DNA of 32,665 bases, taken from assembly GCA_934179675.1 (NCBI GenBank), contig CAKPQS010000014.1, positions 1-32,665 of the forward strand, written 5' to 3'. Positions 13,249-22,216 of this stretch are shown here, piece by piece (within the stretch, counting starts at the first letter, position 1; every line of letters begins with the position of its first letter). The translations under genes and the position numbers were made by a program. The stretch is from an uncultured Bacilli bacterium (lineage in GTDB: Bacteria; Bacillota_I; Bacilli_A; RF39; UBA660). Below the pieces are notes generated by a model. That model worked only from the letters and a program-made list of their open reading frames with translations. It was not told where the DNA came from and made no database searches.

Positions 13249-16200
13249 CTAGTTTTCTGTAGTTGTATATTTTTTTAATAGGTACGCTATTACTAGTAAT
13301 AAAAGATAATTTGCATAACTAAAGTTATTAACTCCAGTATCTGGAGGTACTGGAACATCTCCACCTTTTGGTGATTCATATACATAAGTGTATTCTTTAG
13401 TTTCAAAATCAATTGTACTTGTAATTGTATCGCCTTCTAATTTAGGAATATTAGTATCTACTAATATATTTCCTTCATAGATTCCAAGGAAAGCATATTC
13501 GTATACATATCTTAATTCTGTTGTGAAAGTGCTACCAATTTTTCCTACAAATTTAGCATCTGTTAATGTTACTCCTTCAAAATTAGAAACTAATTTTCCG
13601 TTTGCATCGTATGCAGCTTTTGTAAATGGAATATAATTATCATCTACTTTTACAACATAATGAACGATTACTTCATTTTCTCCTAATAGATAGTATAACT
13701 TTACTACTTCGTTTCCTTCTAATACATATTCAGGGTTAATAGTTTTACTTGCATCATAATTATAATTTTCGTAATTTCTTACGTTATAAGTTATTTTGCT
13801 TTCATATAAAACATCTTTTATTTCATCTGTATCTTTTAATTCAAATTTACCATCTTTAGTTTCTAGATAATGTTCAACTTTATAAGAATATTTATTTCTT
13901 GTATAATAAACTGTTGCTGTATTATTTTCTTCATCAATTACAATAGTTTCTTTATCTTTACTATCATAAGTGAAGCCTTTAAATGTTTTTTCTGTTACTT
14001 TAATAACATCTTCATATTTAGCTTTTCCTGTTACAGTTTCAAGAACATTACTTTCATTTCCTTTTTCAACGTGTTTAATTATATAATTATAACTATTCCT
14101 TACATAATAAACTGTTGCTATATTATTTTCTTCATCAATTACAATAGTTTCTTTATCTTTACTATCATAAGTGAAACCTTTAAATTCTTTTTCTGTTACT
14201 TTAATAACATCTTCATAGTTAGCAGAAGCAGTTTCTTCTTCTAATACATTATTTTCATTTCCTTTTTCAACGTGTTTAATAGTATAATTGTAATTATTTC
14301 TTGTATAATAAACTGTTGCTGTATTATTTTCAGTATCAATTACGATAGTTTCTTTATCTTTGCTATCATAAGTGAATCCTTTAAATTCTTTTTCTGTTAC
14401 CTTAATAACATCTTCATAATTAGCAGAACCATTTTCTTCTTCTAATACATTATTTTCGTTTCCTTTTTCAACATGTTTAATAGTATAATTGTAATTATTT
14501 CTTGTATAATAAACTGTTGCTATATTATTTTCAGTATCAATTACGATAGTTTCTTTATCTTTACTATCATAAGTGAAACCTTTAAATTCTTTTTCTGTTA
14601 CTTTAATAACATCTTCATAATTAGCAGATTTTGTTTCTTCTTCTAATATATTATTTTCATTTCCTTTTTCAACATGTTTAATAGTATAATCATAATTATT
14701 TCTTACATAGTAAACTATTGCTGTATTATTTTCAGTATCAATTATAATAGTTTCTTTATCTTTGCTATCATAAGTAAAACCTTTAAATGATTTTGTTTCT
14801 ACATTAATTTTATCTTGATAATTAGCATTTCCAGTTACTTTTTCAAGAACATTATTTTCATTATTCTTTTCAACATGTTTAATAGTGTAATTATAACTAT
14901 TTCTTGTATAATATACTATTGCTGTATTATTTTCAGTATCAATAACTATTAAATCTTTGTTTTTACTATCATAAGTAAAGCCTTTAAATTCTTTTTCTTT
15001 AACATCAATTTTATCTTGATAATTAGCACTTCCAGTATCTGTACCTAATACATTACTTTCATTATTTTTTTCAACATGTTTAATAGTATAACTATAACTA
15101 TTTCTTGTATAATAAACTGTTGCTGTATTATTTTCTTCATCAATTACAATAGTTTCTTTATCTTTACTATCATAAGTAAAGCCTTTAAATGTTTTTTCTT
15201 TAACATCAATTTTATCTTGATAATTAGCATTTCCACTATCTGTACCTAATACATTAGTTTCATTATTTTTTTCAACATGTTTAATTATATAATTATAATT
15301 ATTTCTTACATAATATACGATTGCTGTATTGTTTTCTGTATCAATTACAATAGCATCTTTATTTTGGCCATCATAAGTATAACCTGCAAATGTTTTTCCA
15401 GTTACTTTGATAACATCTTCATATTTAGCTGTTCCTGTAACTGTTTCAAGAACATTACTTTCATTGTTTCTTTCAACATGTTTAATAGTATAATTATAAC
15501 TATTTCTTGTATAATATACGATTGCTGTGTTATTTTCTGTATCAATTACAATAGTATTTTTATTTTTTCTATCATAAGTATAACCTTTAAATGTTTTTTC
15601 TTTAACATCTATTACATCTTTATAATTAGCACTTCCAGTATCTGTACCTAATACATTACTTTCATTACCTTTTTCAACATGTTTAATTATATAATTATAA
15701 TTATTTCTTGTATAGTAAACTGTTGCTGTATTATTTTCTTCATCAATTACGATAGTTTCTTTATCTTTACTATCATAAGTAAAGCCTTTAAATGTTTTTT
15801 CTTTAACATTAATTTTATCTTGATAATTAGCAGAACCATTTTCTTCTTCTAATACATTATTTTCATTGTTCTTTTCAACATGTTTAATAGTATAATTATA
15901 ACTATTTCTTGTATAATAAACTGTTGCTGTATTATTTTCTGTATCAATTACAATAGTATCTTTATCTTTACTATCATAAGTATAACCTTTGAATGATTTT
16001 GTTTCTACATTAATTTTATCTTGATAATTAGCATTTCCAGTTACAGTTTCAAGAACATTATTTTCATTATTCTTTTCAACATGTTTAATTATATAATTAT
16101 AATTATTTCTTGTATAGTAAACTATTGCTATATTATTTTCTTCATCAATAATAATTGCATCTTTGTCTTTACTATCATAAGTATAACCAGCAAATGATTT

Positions 16201-18147
16201 TTTATTAACATTAATTTTATCTTGATAATTAGCACTTCCAGTTTCTGTACTTAACACATTACTTTCATTACCTTTTTCAACATGTTTAATAGTATAATTA
16301 TAACTATTTCTTGTATAGTAAACGATTGCTGTATTATTTTTTTCATCAATTACGATAGTTTCTTTATCTTTACTATCATAAGTAAAACCTTTAAATGTTT
16401 TTTCTTTAACATCAATTTTATCTTGATAATTAGCACTTCCAGTATCTGTACCTAATACATTACTTTCATTACCTTTTTCAACATGTTTAATTATATAATT
16501 ATAATTATTTCTTACATAATAAACTGTTGCTGTATTATTTTCTTCGTCAATAATAATTGATGTCTTATCTTTACTATCATAAGTATAACCTTTAAATTCT
16601 TTTGCATTTACATCAATTTTATCTTGATATTTAGCAGATCCAGTATCTGTACCTAATACATTACTTTCATTATTCTTTTCAACATGTTTAATAGTATAAT
16701 TATAACTATTTCTTATATAGTAAACTATTGCCACATTATTTTCTTCATCAATTACGATATTATCTTTGTCTTTGCTATCATAAGTATAACCTTTAAATGA
16801 TTTTTCTTTTACTTCAATAGTTGAACCATAATTAGCTTTACCATTTACAACATCAAGTACATTACTTTCATTGTATTTTTCAACATGCTTAATTGTATAT
16901 GCATATTCTGGTTGAATCCAATATACTTGTGGATTTTTAGTTGATTCTTTTGTTTCTCCTAAACCTTCCCATGTATAAGTGAAATTATCATTTGTATTAT
17001 GCCAACCAGTTGTTGAATTTTTATCAATTTGAATTTCAAATTTACCAATTTCTTGCCATTCACTAGTTGTTTTATCTAAATTTAATGTAATTTTACCATC
17101 TTTATCAGTATCACTTTCTGATGTGAAAGCAGAACCAATATTGTCAGTAATAACTAAATTTTTAGCAGCTGGTGAATATACTGTTGTACTTGACACAATA
17201 TCCTTTAATTTATCAACTATGTTATCTTTATCTGACGAAACATAGTGTGATGCGTCTGTTGCAATTAATTTTAAAATAGACGCAGCAGTAGAATTTTTAT
17301 ATGGATGATCTTTACTAAGAATTCTACCTTTATATATGATTTCATCTGATAAATCATAACCTACTGTAAAAATCTCTACCCCATTATCTTTTAAATTTTT
17401 AGCAGTATTCACTGGTTTATCAATGCAATCATAACTAGTTGCGCTTCCAGATCCACCATTTCCATTTATTTCGTATTTTGTTGGGGCACCATCACTTATA
17501 ACAATAACATACTTTTTAGCATCTTTTTCTATTTTATCACTAGAAAGTAATGCTTTTGCCTTTTCTAAACCAGCATGTAAATTAGTCGCACCGTTTTCAT
17601 CCCATGGATTAGTTGGTTCATAACCAAATAAAGTATAATCTGTTACATTTCTTAAATTACTATTTACAAATGTTTGAGTTGTATTTGCTGTAGTACCAAA
17701 TGTTACAACTGCTATATTTGCTTTGGCATACTTTTCAACAAGACCCTCTACAAATGCTCTTGCAGCATTTTTAGCATTATCCCATTTACCTTTTTTGTTA
17801 GTCATAGAGTTTGATCTATCAAAAACTATTACAGTATAAATTGGTGCTTCGTTATAAGTAGTTTCACTTGTGTCTTTTCCACGTGCTTCAAATTTTACTT
17901 CGTATTTGCCATTGTTGTCTAATTTAGTAACTGTCTTACGAATTTCAACATCACCTTCAGATTTAAAACTTCCTTCAGTTGCTGAAACACTTTCGCCAAT
18001 TTCACTCTTGTATTCGTTCCCTAATCTTAAATCTCCTGATTTAGCATCTACTTCACTTGCTAAAACACAGATTGGACCCAAGAACATATCAAGTAATGTT
18101 ACTATTACCATTAGAATACTAGTGAATTTCTTGAATAATTCCTTCAT
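13249..18147 (-). CDS. Giant vWA-domain cell-wall surface protein with fifteen 67-residue repeats and a PPDTG anchor
   Basis: A 1632-residue secreted, wall-anchored putative adhesin. A signal peptide (about 1-30, FLGPICVLA) precedes a von Willebrand A domain (about 102-320) with a complete metal-dependent adhesion site: DRSNS (D110, S112, S114), T188 in GATNLHAG and D219 in VISDGAP. A Cna-B-like stalk segment (about 325-412, ending in QVYWIQPEYAYTIK) follows, then fifteen MucBP-like repeats (415-1419) of the form YNY(T/I)IKHVEK...YTYDSKDK...NNTA(I/T)VYY. A divergent repeat-like segment and a further domain end in the sorting signal PPDTG (1601-1605), a hydrophobic helix and a short charged tail. 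GGGAGG precedes the ATG. A small leader ORF overlaps the start. It is followed by its likely sortase. The ligand is unknown. Confidence 0.92.
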   Translation of the reverse strand: MKELFKKFTSILMVIVTLLDMFLGPICVLASEVDAKSGDLRLGNEYKSEIGESVSATEGSFKSEGDVEIRKTVTKLDNNGKYEVKFEARGKDTSETTYNEAPIYTVIVFDRSNSMTNKKGKWDNAKNAARAFVEGLVEKYAKANIAVVTFGTTANTTQTFVNSNLRNVTDYTLFGYEPTNPWDENGATNLHAGLEKAKALLSSDKIEKDAKKYVIVISDGAPTKYEINGNGGSGSATSYDCIDKPVNTAKNLKDNGVEIFTVGYDLSDEIIYKGRILSKDHPYKNSTAASILKLIATDASHYVSSDKDNIVDKLKDIVSSTTVYSPAAKNLVITDNIGSAFTSESDTDKDGKITLNLDKTTSEWQEIGKFEIQIDKNSTTGWHNTNDNFTYTWEGLGETKESTKNPQVYWIQPEYAYTIKHVEKYNESNVLDVVNGKANYGSTIEVKEKSFKGYTYDSKDKDNIVIDEENNVAIVYYIRNSYNYTIKHVEKNNESNVLGTDTGSAKYQDKIDVNAKEFKGYTYDSKDKTSIIIDEENNTATVYYVRNNYNYIIKHVEKGNESNVLGTDTGSANYQDKIDVKEKTFKGFTYDSKDKETIVIDEKNNTAIVYYTRNSYNYTIKHVEKGNESNVLSTETGSANYQDKINVNKKSFAGYTYDSKDKDAIIIDEENNIAIVYYTRNNYNYIIKHVEKNNENNVLETVTGNANYQDKINVETKSFKGYTYDSKDKDTIVIDTENNTATVYYTRNSYNYTIKHVEKNNENNVLEEENGSANYQDKINVKEKTFKGFTYDSKDKETIVIDEENNTATVYYTRNNYNYIIKHVEKGNESNVLGTDTGSANYKDVIDVKEKTFKGYTYDRKNKNTIVIDTENNTAIVYYTRNSYNYTIKHVERNNESNVLETVTGTAKYEDVIKVTGKTFAGYTYDGQNKDAIVIDTENNTAIVYYVRNNYNYIIKHVEKNNETNVLGTDSGNANYQDKIDVKEKTFKGFTYDSKDKETIVIDEENNTATVYYTRNSYSYTIKHVEKNNESNVLGTDTGSANYQDKIDVKEKEFKGFTYDSKNKDLIVIDTENNTAIVYYTRNSYNYTIKHVEKNNENNVLEKVTGNANYQDKINVETKSFKGFTYDSKDKETIIIDTENNTAIVYYVRNNYDYTIKHVEKGNENNILEEETKSANYEDVIKVTEKEFKGFTYDSKDKETIVIDTENNIATVYYTRNNYNYTIKHVEKGNENNVLEEENGSANYEDVIKVTEKEFKGFTYDSKDKETIVIDTENNTATVYYTRNNYNYTIKHVEKGNENNVLEEETASANYEDVIKVTEKEFKGFTYDSKDKETIVIDEENNIATVYYVRNSYNYIIKHVEKGNESNVLETVTGKAKYEDVIKVTEKTFKGFTYDSKDKETIVIDEENNTATVYYTRNKYSYKVEHYLETKDGKFELKDTDEIKDVLYESKITYNVRNYENYNYDASKTINPEYVLEGNEVVKLYYLLGENEVIVHYVVKVDDNYIPFTKAAYDANGKLVSNFEGVTLTDAKFVGKIGSTFTTELRYVYEYAFLGIYEGNILVDTNIPKLEGDTITSTIDFETKEYTYVYESPKGGDVPVPPDTGVNNFSYANYLLLLVIAYLLKKYTTTEN
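13891..16905 (-). repeat. Fifteen tandem 201-bp coding repeats
   Basis: Fifteen consecutive 67-codon units with no length variation, spanning 3015 bp. Units 12 to 14 are the most alike. Units 2 to 9 alternate strictly: those following RNS begin YNYT and those following RNN begin YNYI, so the expanding unit was at times a 402-bp dimer. Such an array is prone to recombination and to assembly collapse, so the copy number given is that of this sequence. Confidence 0.95.
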
Positions 18148-18182
18148 TAAAACCTCCCTGAAATTTTCTGATATTTTTCCAT
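18147..18182 (-). CDS. Eleven-codon leader ORF coupled to the giant surface protein
   Basis: ATG at 18182 follows AGGGGAACA, a good ribosome binding site, and encodes MEKYQKISGRF. Its TAA stop overlaps the ATG of the surface protein (TAATG). The GGGAGG site of the main gene lies within its last codons. The arrangement fits translational coupling or a regulatory leader peptide; no translation evidence exists here. Confidence 0.5.
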   Translation of the reverse strand: MEKYQKISGRF

Positions 18183-18235
18183 TGTTCCCCTACCTTTATA
18201 AAGTAAAATGTCAAAATATCTGAATTCGAGTATTT

Positions 18236-18263
18236 ATTATAAAGGATTTAAATTTTTTGTCAA
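18236..18263 (-). promoter_or_regulatory. Near-consensus promoter of the surface protein-sortase operon
   Basis: On the minus strand TTGACA (18263-18258) and TATAAT (18241-18236) are both perfect, with a 16-bp spacer. It is the strongest promoter seen in the window. It gives a leader of roughly 80 bases that contains complementary GATATTTT and AAAATATC segments and the short leader ORF. Confidence 0.85.
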
Positions 18264-18398
18264 GTAAAAACATAAAAAGTTCCTTTTTATTTAATAAAAA
18301 CTTTGAAAAAATCATTTTTTTAAGACATTTTACCTTCCTAATAATACTATTATCAAAAATTCATTTTTTGAAACATTTATCATAAAACAAAATATGAC

Positions 18399-18421
18399 AA
18401 AAAAACATAGTATTAGCTATG
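18399..18421 (-). terminator. Terminator of the five-gene rel operon
   Basis: On the minus strand CATAG, a TA-rich 6-base loop and CTATG are followed by seven T. The stem overlaps the stop codon of the permease gene. Confidence 0.7.
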
Positions 18422-19361
18422 ATGATTTTTTTTTAAAATAATTATATATTTCTCGTACAATAATTAAAATGGGAATAGATAAAATAATACCCAAAATACC
18501 AAATAAAGAACTTAAAAAAATAATACTAATAATACTAAATATTGGATTTATACCATTACTTTTTTTAAATACAAGTGGATTAATTATGTAAGAATCTAAT
18601 ATGGAACATATAATAATTACAATTATAGTTTTAATAAGCATTATTTTAGAATGTGTTGTAAGAAGGGCGACTAATGAAAATATCATACCACCAAAATAAG
18701 GAATGATGTTTAAAATAGACGCTAATAAAGATAAGTAAAAAAAATTATCATGTTTTATTAACATATAAAAAAATAAATATTCAAAGAATGTAATTAAACT
18801 AATAATTAAAGTAGATTTTAAATATATTTTTATTTTTTTATCAGATTCTTTAATAATATTATAATATTTTTTATTTTTAAAAAATATATTAATTTTATTT
18901 CTTATTTTTTCCATATCAAATAACATATAAATTGTTAAAAAAATAGTTATAAAAAAATTAATAAATGTTGTATAAGATGATTTAAAATCTAAACTATTTA
19001 TTAGTTTTGATCTAATAAAATCTAAATTTATATTATATTTAACTGATATATTTTTGACAATAAAAATAAGTGTATTAATTATAAATGATGACTCTTTATA
19101 TATTAAAGGTACTATAATTATAGATATAAATATAATGGTAGATATTATAACTATAATAATTAAAATCATTGATATAATGTTATTAAATTTTTTGCGAAAA
19201 AAACATTTTAAAGGATATAAAAAATATGCTAGTATAAATGATATAAAAAAAGGAAATAGTGGATTTATAATTTTATTTTCTACTACTTCCCATAATGGAT
19301 ATATTTTATATATTGTAAGTATTATTAAACATATTAATAATACTTTTATTAACTTTAGCAT
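18417..19361 (-). CDS. AI-2E family permease (PerM/YtvI-like)
   Basis: A 314-residue polytopic membrane protein. The arrangement is that of PF01594: two N-terminal helices, a helical pair, a soluble segment (about 95-135), then several C-terminal helices. The C-terminal half shows the family's signature regions NIIPYFGGMIFSLVALL and DSYIINPLVFKKSNGINPIF. Family members are proposed exporters or ion antiporters; the name comes from an E. coli member linked to autoinducer-2, and no substrate can be inferred here. It is the last gene of the operon, its ATG directly follows the dtd stop, and a terminator overlaps its end. The protein is strongly lysine/isoleucine-biased, as expected for the base composition. 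Confidence 0.87.
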   Translation of the reverse strand: MLKLIKVLLICLIILTIYKIYPLWEVVENKIINPLFPFFISFILAYFLYPLKCFFRKKFNNIISMILIIIVIISTIIFISIIIVPLIYKESSFIINTLIFIVKNISVKYNINLDFIRSKLINSLDFKSSYTTFINFFITIFLTIYMLFDMEKIRNKINIFFKNKKYYNIIKESDKKIKIYLKSTLIISLITFFEYLFFYMLIKHDNFFYLSLLASILNIIPYFGGMIFSLVALLTTHSKIMLIKTIIVIIICSILDSYIINPLVFKKSNGINPIFSIISIIFLSSLFGILGIILSIPILIIVREIYNYFKKKSS

Positions 19362-19796
19362 TTAATCACCGGTTTCTAAAATAATAGTAACTGGTCCATC
19401 ATTGACTAATGATACTTTCATATCAGCACCAAATATTCCTGTTTCAACATTTGTATATTTTTTTAATTTTTCATTAAATTCATTATAAAGATATAAAGCA
19501 TCACTATGAGCATTAAAATAGCTTGGTCTTCTTCCTTTAGATGTATCAGCATATAAAGTAAATTGAGAAATACTTAATATTTCTCCTTTCACATCTAATA
19601 ATGATTTATTCATTATACCATTTTCATCATCAAATATTCTTAAATTAACAATTTTATTAACCATATAATCTATTTCTTTTGATCCATCATTTTTACCAAA
19701 ACCAACTAATATAGTTAAACCATTTTTAATTTTACCTACAATTTTATTATCTACAGATACATTTGATTCTAATGTTCTTTGAAGTACTACTCTCAT
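19362..19796 (-). CDS. dtd: D-aminoacyl-tRNA deacylase
   Basis: Removes D-amino acids wrongly attached to tRNA, a translation quality-control step in the cytosol. The 144 residues have full family length. Both active-site motifs are present: SQFTLYAD (77-84, with the catalytic-site Ser/Gln) and NDGPVT (132-137, the cross-subunit Gly-cisPro motif). The N-terminus MRVVLQR is also typical. The ATG overlaps the rel stop by 4 bases (ATGA), the conserved rel-dtd arrangement of Bacillota. Confidence 0.97.
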   Translation of the reverse strand: MRVVLQRTLESNVSVDNKIVGKIKNGLTILVGFGKNDGSKEIDYMVNKIVNLRIFDDENGIMNKSLLDVKGEILSISQFTLYADTSKGRRPSYFNAHSDALYLYNEFNEKLKKYTNVETGIFGADMKVSLVNDGPVTIILETGD

Positions 19797-21943
19797 CTTA
19801 TTACTCTTTCTACATCAATTATTTCTGAAAGTGAATTTATATCATTCATAAAGATATTTAATGTTTCTAAATCTTTTACCATTACTTTTATTTCAATATA
19901 ATATAATTCATTTGCAAAAATATTATTCACATAAGTTATAGAAATATCCCTATTTTGAGCTTTAGTAATTATATCCATTAATAAATTTTTATTGTCATTA
20001 GCATGTAATACTAGTAATGATTCATATTTACTTTTTATTTCATCAGACCAATTAACTTCAATTGTTCTTTCTTCTTCATCATCAATATTAGGACATACTA
20101 TTCGATGAACAGTAACACCATTACCTTTTGTAACATAACCTATTATTTTATCGCCAGGGACAGGATTACAACAACGAGCTACATTAATTTTCATGTTTTC
20201 AATACCAGCAACATATAGATCATTATAACTATATTTTACTTTTTGATCACTTGTCCTTTTTAATAATAATTCTTCTTTTGATAAATTTTCTTCTTTTAAA
20301 ATATTGATAACTTGATTAACACCTATTTTATTATCACCGATATTTATATATAATTCATCTAAATTATTTAATTTTAATTCATCAAGTATTTTATTTATAT
20401 TTTCATCTTTAAAAAATTCCTGATTAGTTATTTTTTTTCTTTTTAATTCTTTACTTAATAATTCTTGTCCTTTTTTATAATATCCATCTTTAGCAATTCT
20501 TTTATAATAATCTTTTATTTTTTGTTTAGCTTGTGTAGTTTTTGCGATTTTAATCCATTCAAGACTTGGTTTAGCACTAGGTGATGTTTGTATTTTTACA
20601 ATATCATTATCATTTAATGGTTCATTTAATGGTTTTATTGTACCATTTACAATAGCACTTACTAAATGATTACCAATATTGCTATGAACTTTATAAGCAA
20701 AATCAATTGGTACAGATCCATTTGGTAATTCTATAACATCCCCTTTAGGTGTAAATACATAAATTGTATCATTAAATACTTCATTTGTTACAGTATTTAC
20801 AAATTCTTCTTTTGATAAATTTTCTTGTTCTAATTCCATTATTGTTTTAAAGAATTGTAATTTTTGTTCCATAGCATTTTGTAAATTAGCTTTAACAGAT
20901 CCTCTTTCTTTATAAGACCAATGAGATGCAATTCCTGATTCAGCTACTTTATCCATTTCATAAGTTCTTATTTGAATTTCAAAAGCATTACCACCTATTC
21001 CAAATACTGTTGTATGTAAACTTTGATACATATTTGTTTTAGGCATCGCAATGTAATCTTTAAATCTTTTAGGAATTGGTTTATATTTGGAATGAATTAT
21101 ACCTAATACTTGATAACATTCTGCTTCTGTATCAACAAATACTCTTAAAGCATATATATCATATATATCACTCCATCTACGACCTTTTTCTAATTTTTTA
21201 TAAATACTATATATTGATTTAGCTCGACCTTTTATTTCGTGTTTAATTCCATTTTCTGTTAATAAAGTTGTTATTTTATCTTGCATTTCTAAAACTAAAG
21301 CTTCTCTTTCAGCTTTTGTTTGATTCAATTTTTCAAGTATATCAAAATATGTATCAGGTTTTAAATAGCGTAGCGCTAGATCTTCCATTTCGGATTTTAT
21401 TTTATTCATACCTAATCTATCAGCAATAGGTGTTAGTATTTGCAATGTTTCTTTAGCTTTTTTCTTTTGTTTTGCTTCTGGTAATGCCCATAATGTTCTT
21501 AAATTATTTAGTCTATCTGCTAATTTTAAGATTATTACTCTTACATCTTCAGCAAGACCAACAATTATTTTTCTATGATTCGCAATTAAAACTTCTGATT
21601 CATCATTAAAATTTAATTTATTTATTTTTGTTACGCCATATACTATTTTTGTTATTTCTTTACCAAATTTTTCTTCCATTTCTTCTTTAGAAATATTACA
21701 ATCTTCTAAAACATCATGTAGTAATGCTGCTCCTATTGTTTCTTTATCAGCATTAATGGACGCTAAAATATAAGCTACTGATATTGGATGATATATATAA
21801 TCTTCACCTGTTATTCTTCTTTGTCCTTCGTGACATTTTTTGGCAAATTCATAACACTCATCTATTAAGGGCATATCTTCTTCTTTGATATAAGTTTTAA
21901 GTAATTCTTTCAACTCATCATAAGTATTATAATTATGTTCCAT
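19793..21943 (-). CDS. rel: Bifunctional (p)ppGpp synthetase/hydrolase Rel
   Basis: Makes and degrades the stringent-response alarmone (p)ppGpp. The 716-residue long RSH protein has an HD hydrolase domain with intact metal motif (YHPISVAYIL with H52, and LLHDVLED with H76-D77), then the synthetase domain. The latter is visible as YDIYALRVFVDT, PIPKRFKDYIAMPK (RFKD, the bifunctional-type RxKD) and NMYQSLHTTVFG. A TGS domain (YVFTPKGDVIELPNGSVPID), a zinc-finger-like region with NVARCCNPVPGD and a C-terminal ACT domain follow. Both activities look intact. It lies 3 bases after the comN-like gene and overlaps dtd. Confidence 0.97.
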   Translation of the reverse strand: MEHNYNTYDELKELLKTYIKEEDMPLIDECYEFAKKCHEGQRRITGEDYIYHPISVAYILASINADKETIGAALLHDVLEDCNISKEEMEEKFGKEITKIVYGVTKINKLNFNDESEVLIANHRKIIVGLAEDVRVIILKLADRLNNLRTLWALPEAKQKKKAKETLQILTPIADRLGMNKIKSEMEDLALRYLKPDTYFDILEKLNQTKAEREALVLEMQDKITTLLTENGIKHEIKGRAKSIYSIYKKLEKGRRWSDIYDIYALRVFVDTEAECYQVLGIIHSKYKPIPKRFKDYIAMPKTNMYQSLHTTVFGIGGNAFEIQIRTYEMDKVAESGIASHWSYKERGSVKANLQNAMEQKLQFFKTIMELEQENLSKEEFVNTVTNEVFNDTIYVFTPKGDVIELPNGSVPIDFAYKVHSNIGNHLVSAIVNGTIKPLNEPLNDNDIVKIQTSPSAKPSLEWIKIAKTTQAKQKIKDYYKRIAKDGYYKKGQELLSKELKRKKITNQEFFKDENINKILDELKLNNLDELYINIGDNKIGVNQVINILKEENLSKEELLLKRTSDQKVKYSYNDLYVAGIENMKINVARCCNPVPGDKIIGYVTKGNGVTVHRIVCPNIDDEEERTIEVNWSDEIKSKYESLLVLHANDNKNLLMDIITKAQNRDISITYVNNIFANELYYIEIKVMVKDLETLNIFMNDINSLSEIIDVERVIR

Positions 21944-21946
21944 TTA

Positions 21947-22216
21947 TCATTCTTCTTTCAAATTAATTTCTCTTTTACTTTTACGATATTCTTCTTTTAC
22001 AAAATTATCTATTTTATATACATCAATATTAAGTATATCATCAATCATTTCATAAAGATTTAAATTTTTACTATTTGTCCATTTATATTGTTTTAAATAA
22101 TTCCATATATCTTCTTCTTTAATATAAAAATAATTCATTCTTTTTAATTCTTTACTTTTTGTTATTAAAGCTGGTTTTACTCTTTCATATAATTCTTTTA
22201 TACTACCAAATTCCAT
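21947..22216 (-). CDS. ComN-like post-transcriptional regulator family protein
   Basis: An 89-residue soluble protein whose pattern ELYERVKPALITKSKELKRM, then EEDIWNYLKQYKW and LYEMIDDILNIDVYKIDNFV, matches the ComN/YrzD family of Bacillota (PF13797 type). In Bacillus subtilis ComN acts post-transcriptionally on the comEA competence transcript, and its gene lies near rel. The start is the ATG at 22216, which overlaps the end of the M3 peptidase gene by 14 bases in another frame, with AAAGGAG before it. The role here is by analogy; pilC and prepilin peptidase genes occur elsewhere in the window, but no comEA is seen. Confidence 0.75.
   Translation of the reverse strand: MEFGSIKELYERVKPALITKSKELKRMNYFYIKEEDIWNYLKQYKWTNSKNLNLYEMIDDILNIDVYKIDNFVKEEYRKSKREINLKEE

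Noticed and set aside
13870..15651. Open frames on the plus strand antisense to the adhesin repeats
   Set aside because: They recur with the 201-bp period of the minus-strand gene, encode Ile/Phe/Cys-rich strings typical of a shadow frame, and lack ribosome binding sites.
13891..16905. CRISPR-like array
   Set aside because: The units are directly adjacent, 201 bp long, in frame and coding throughout; there are no spacers and no cas genes.
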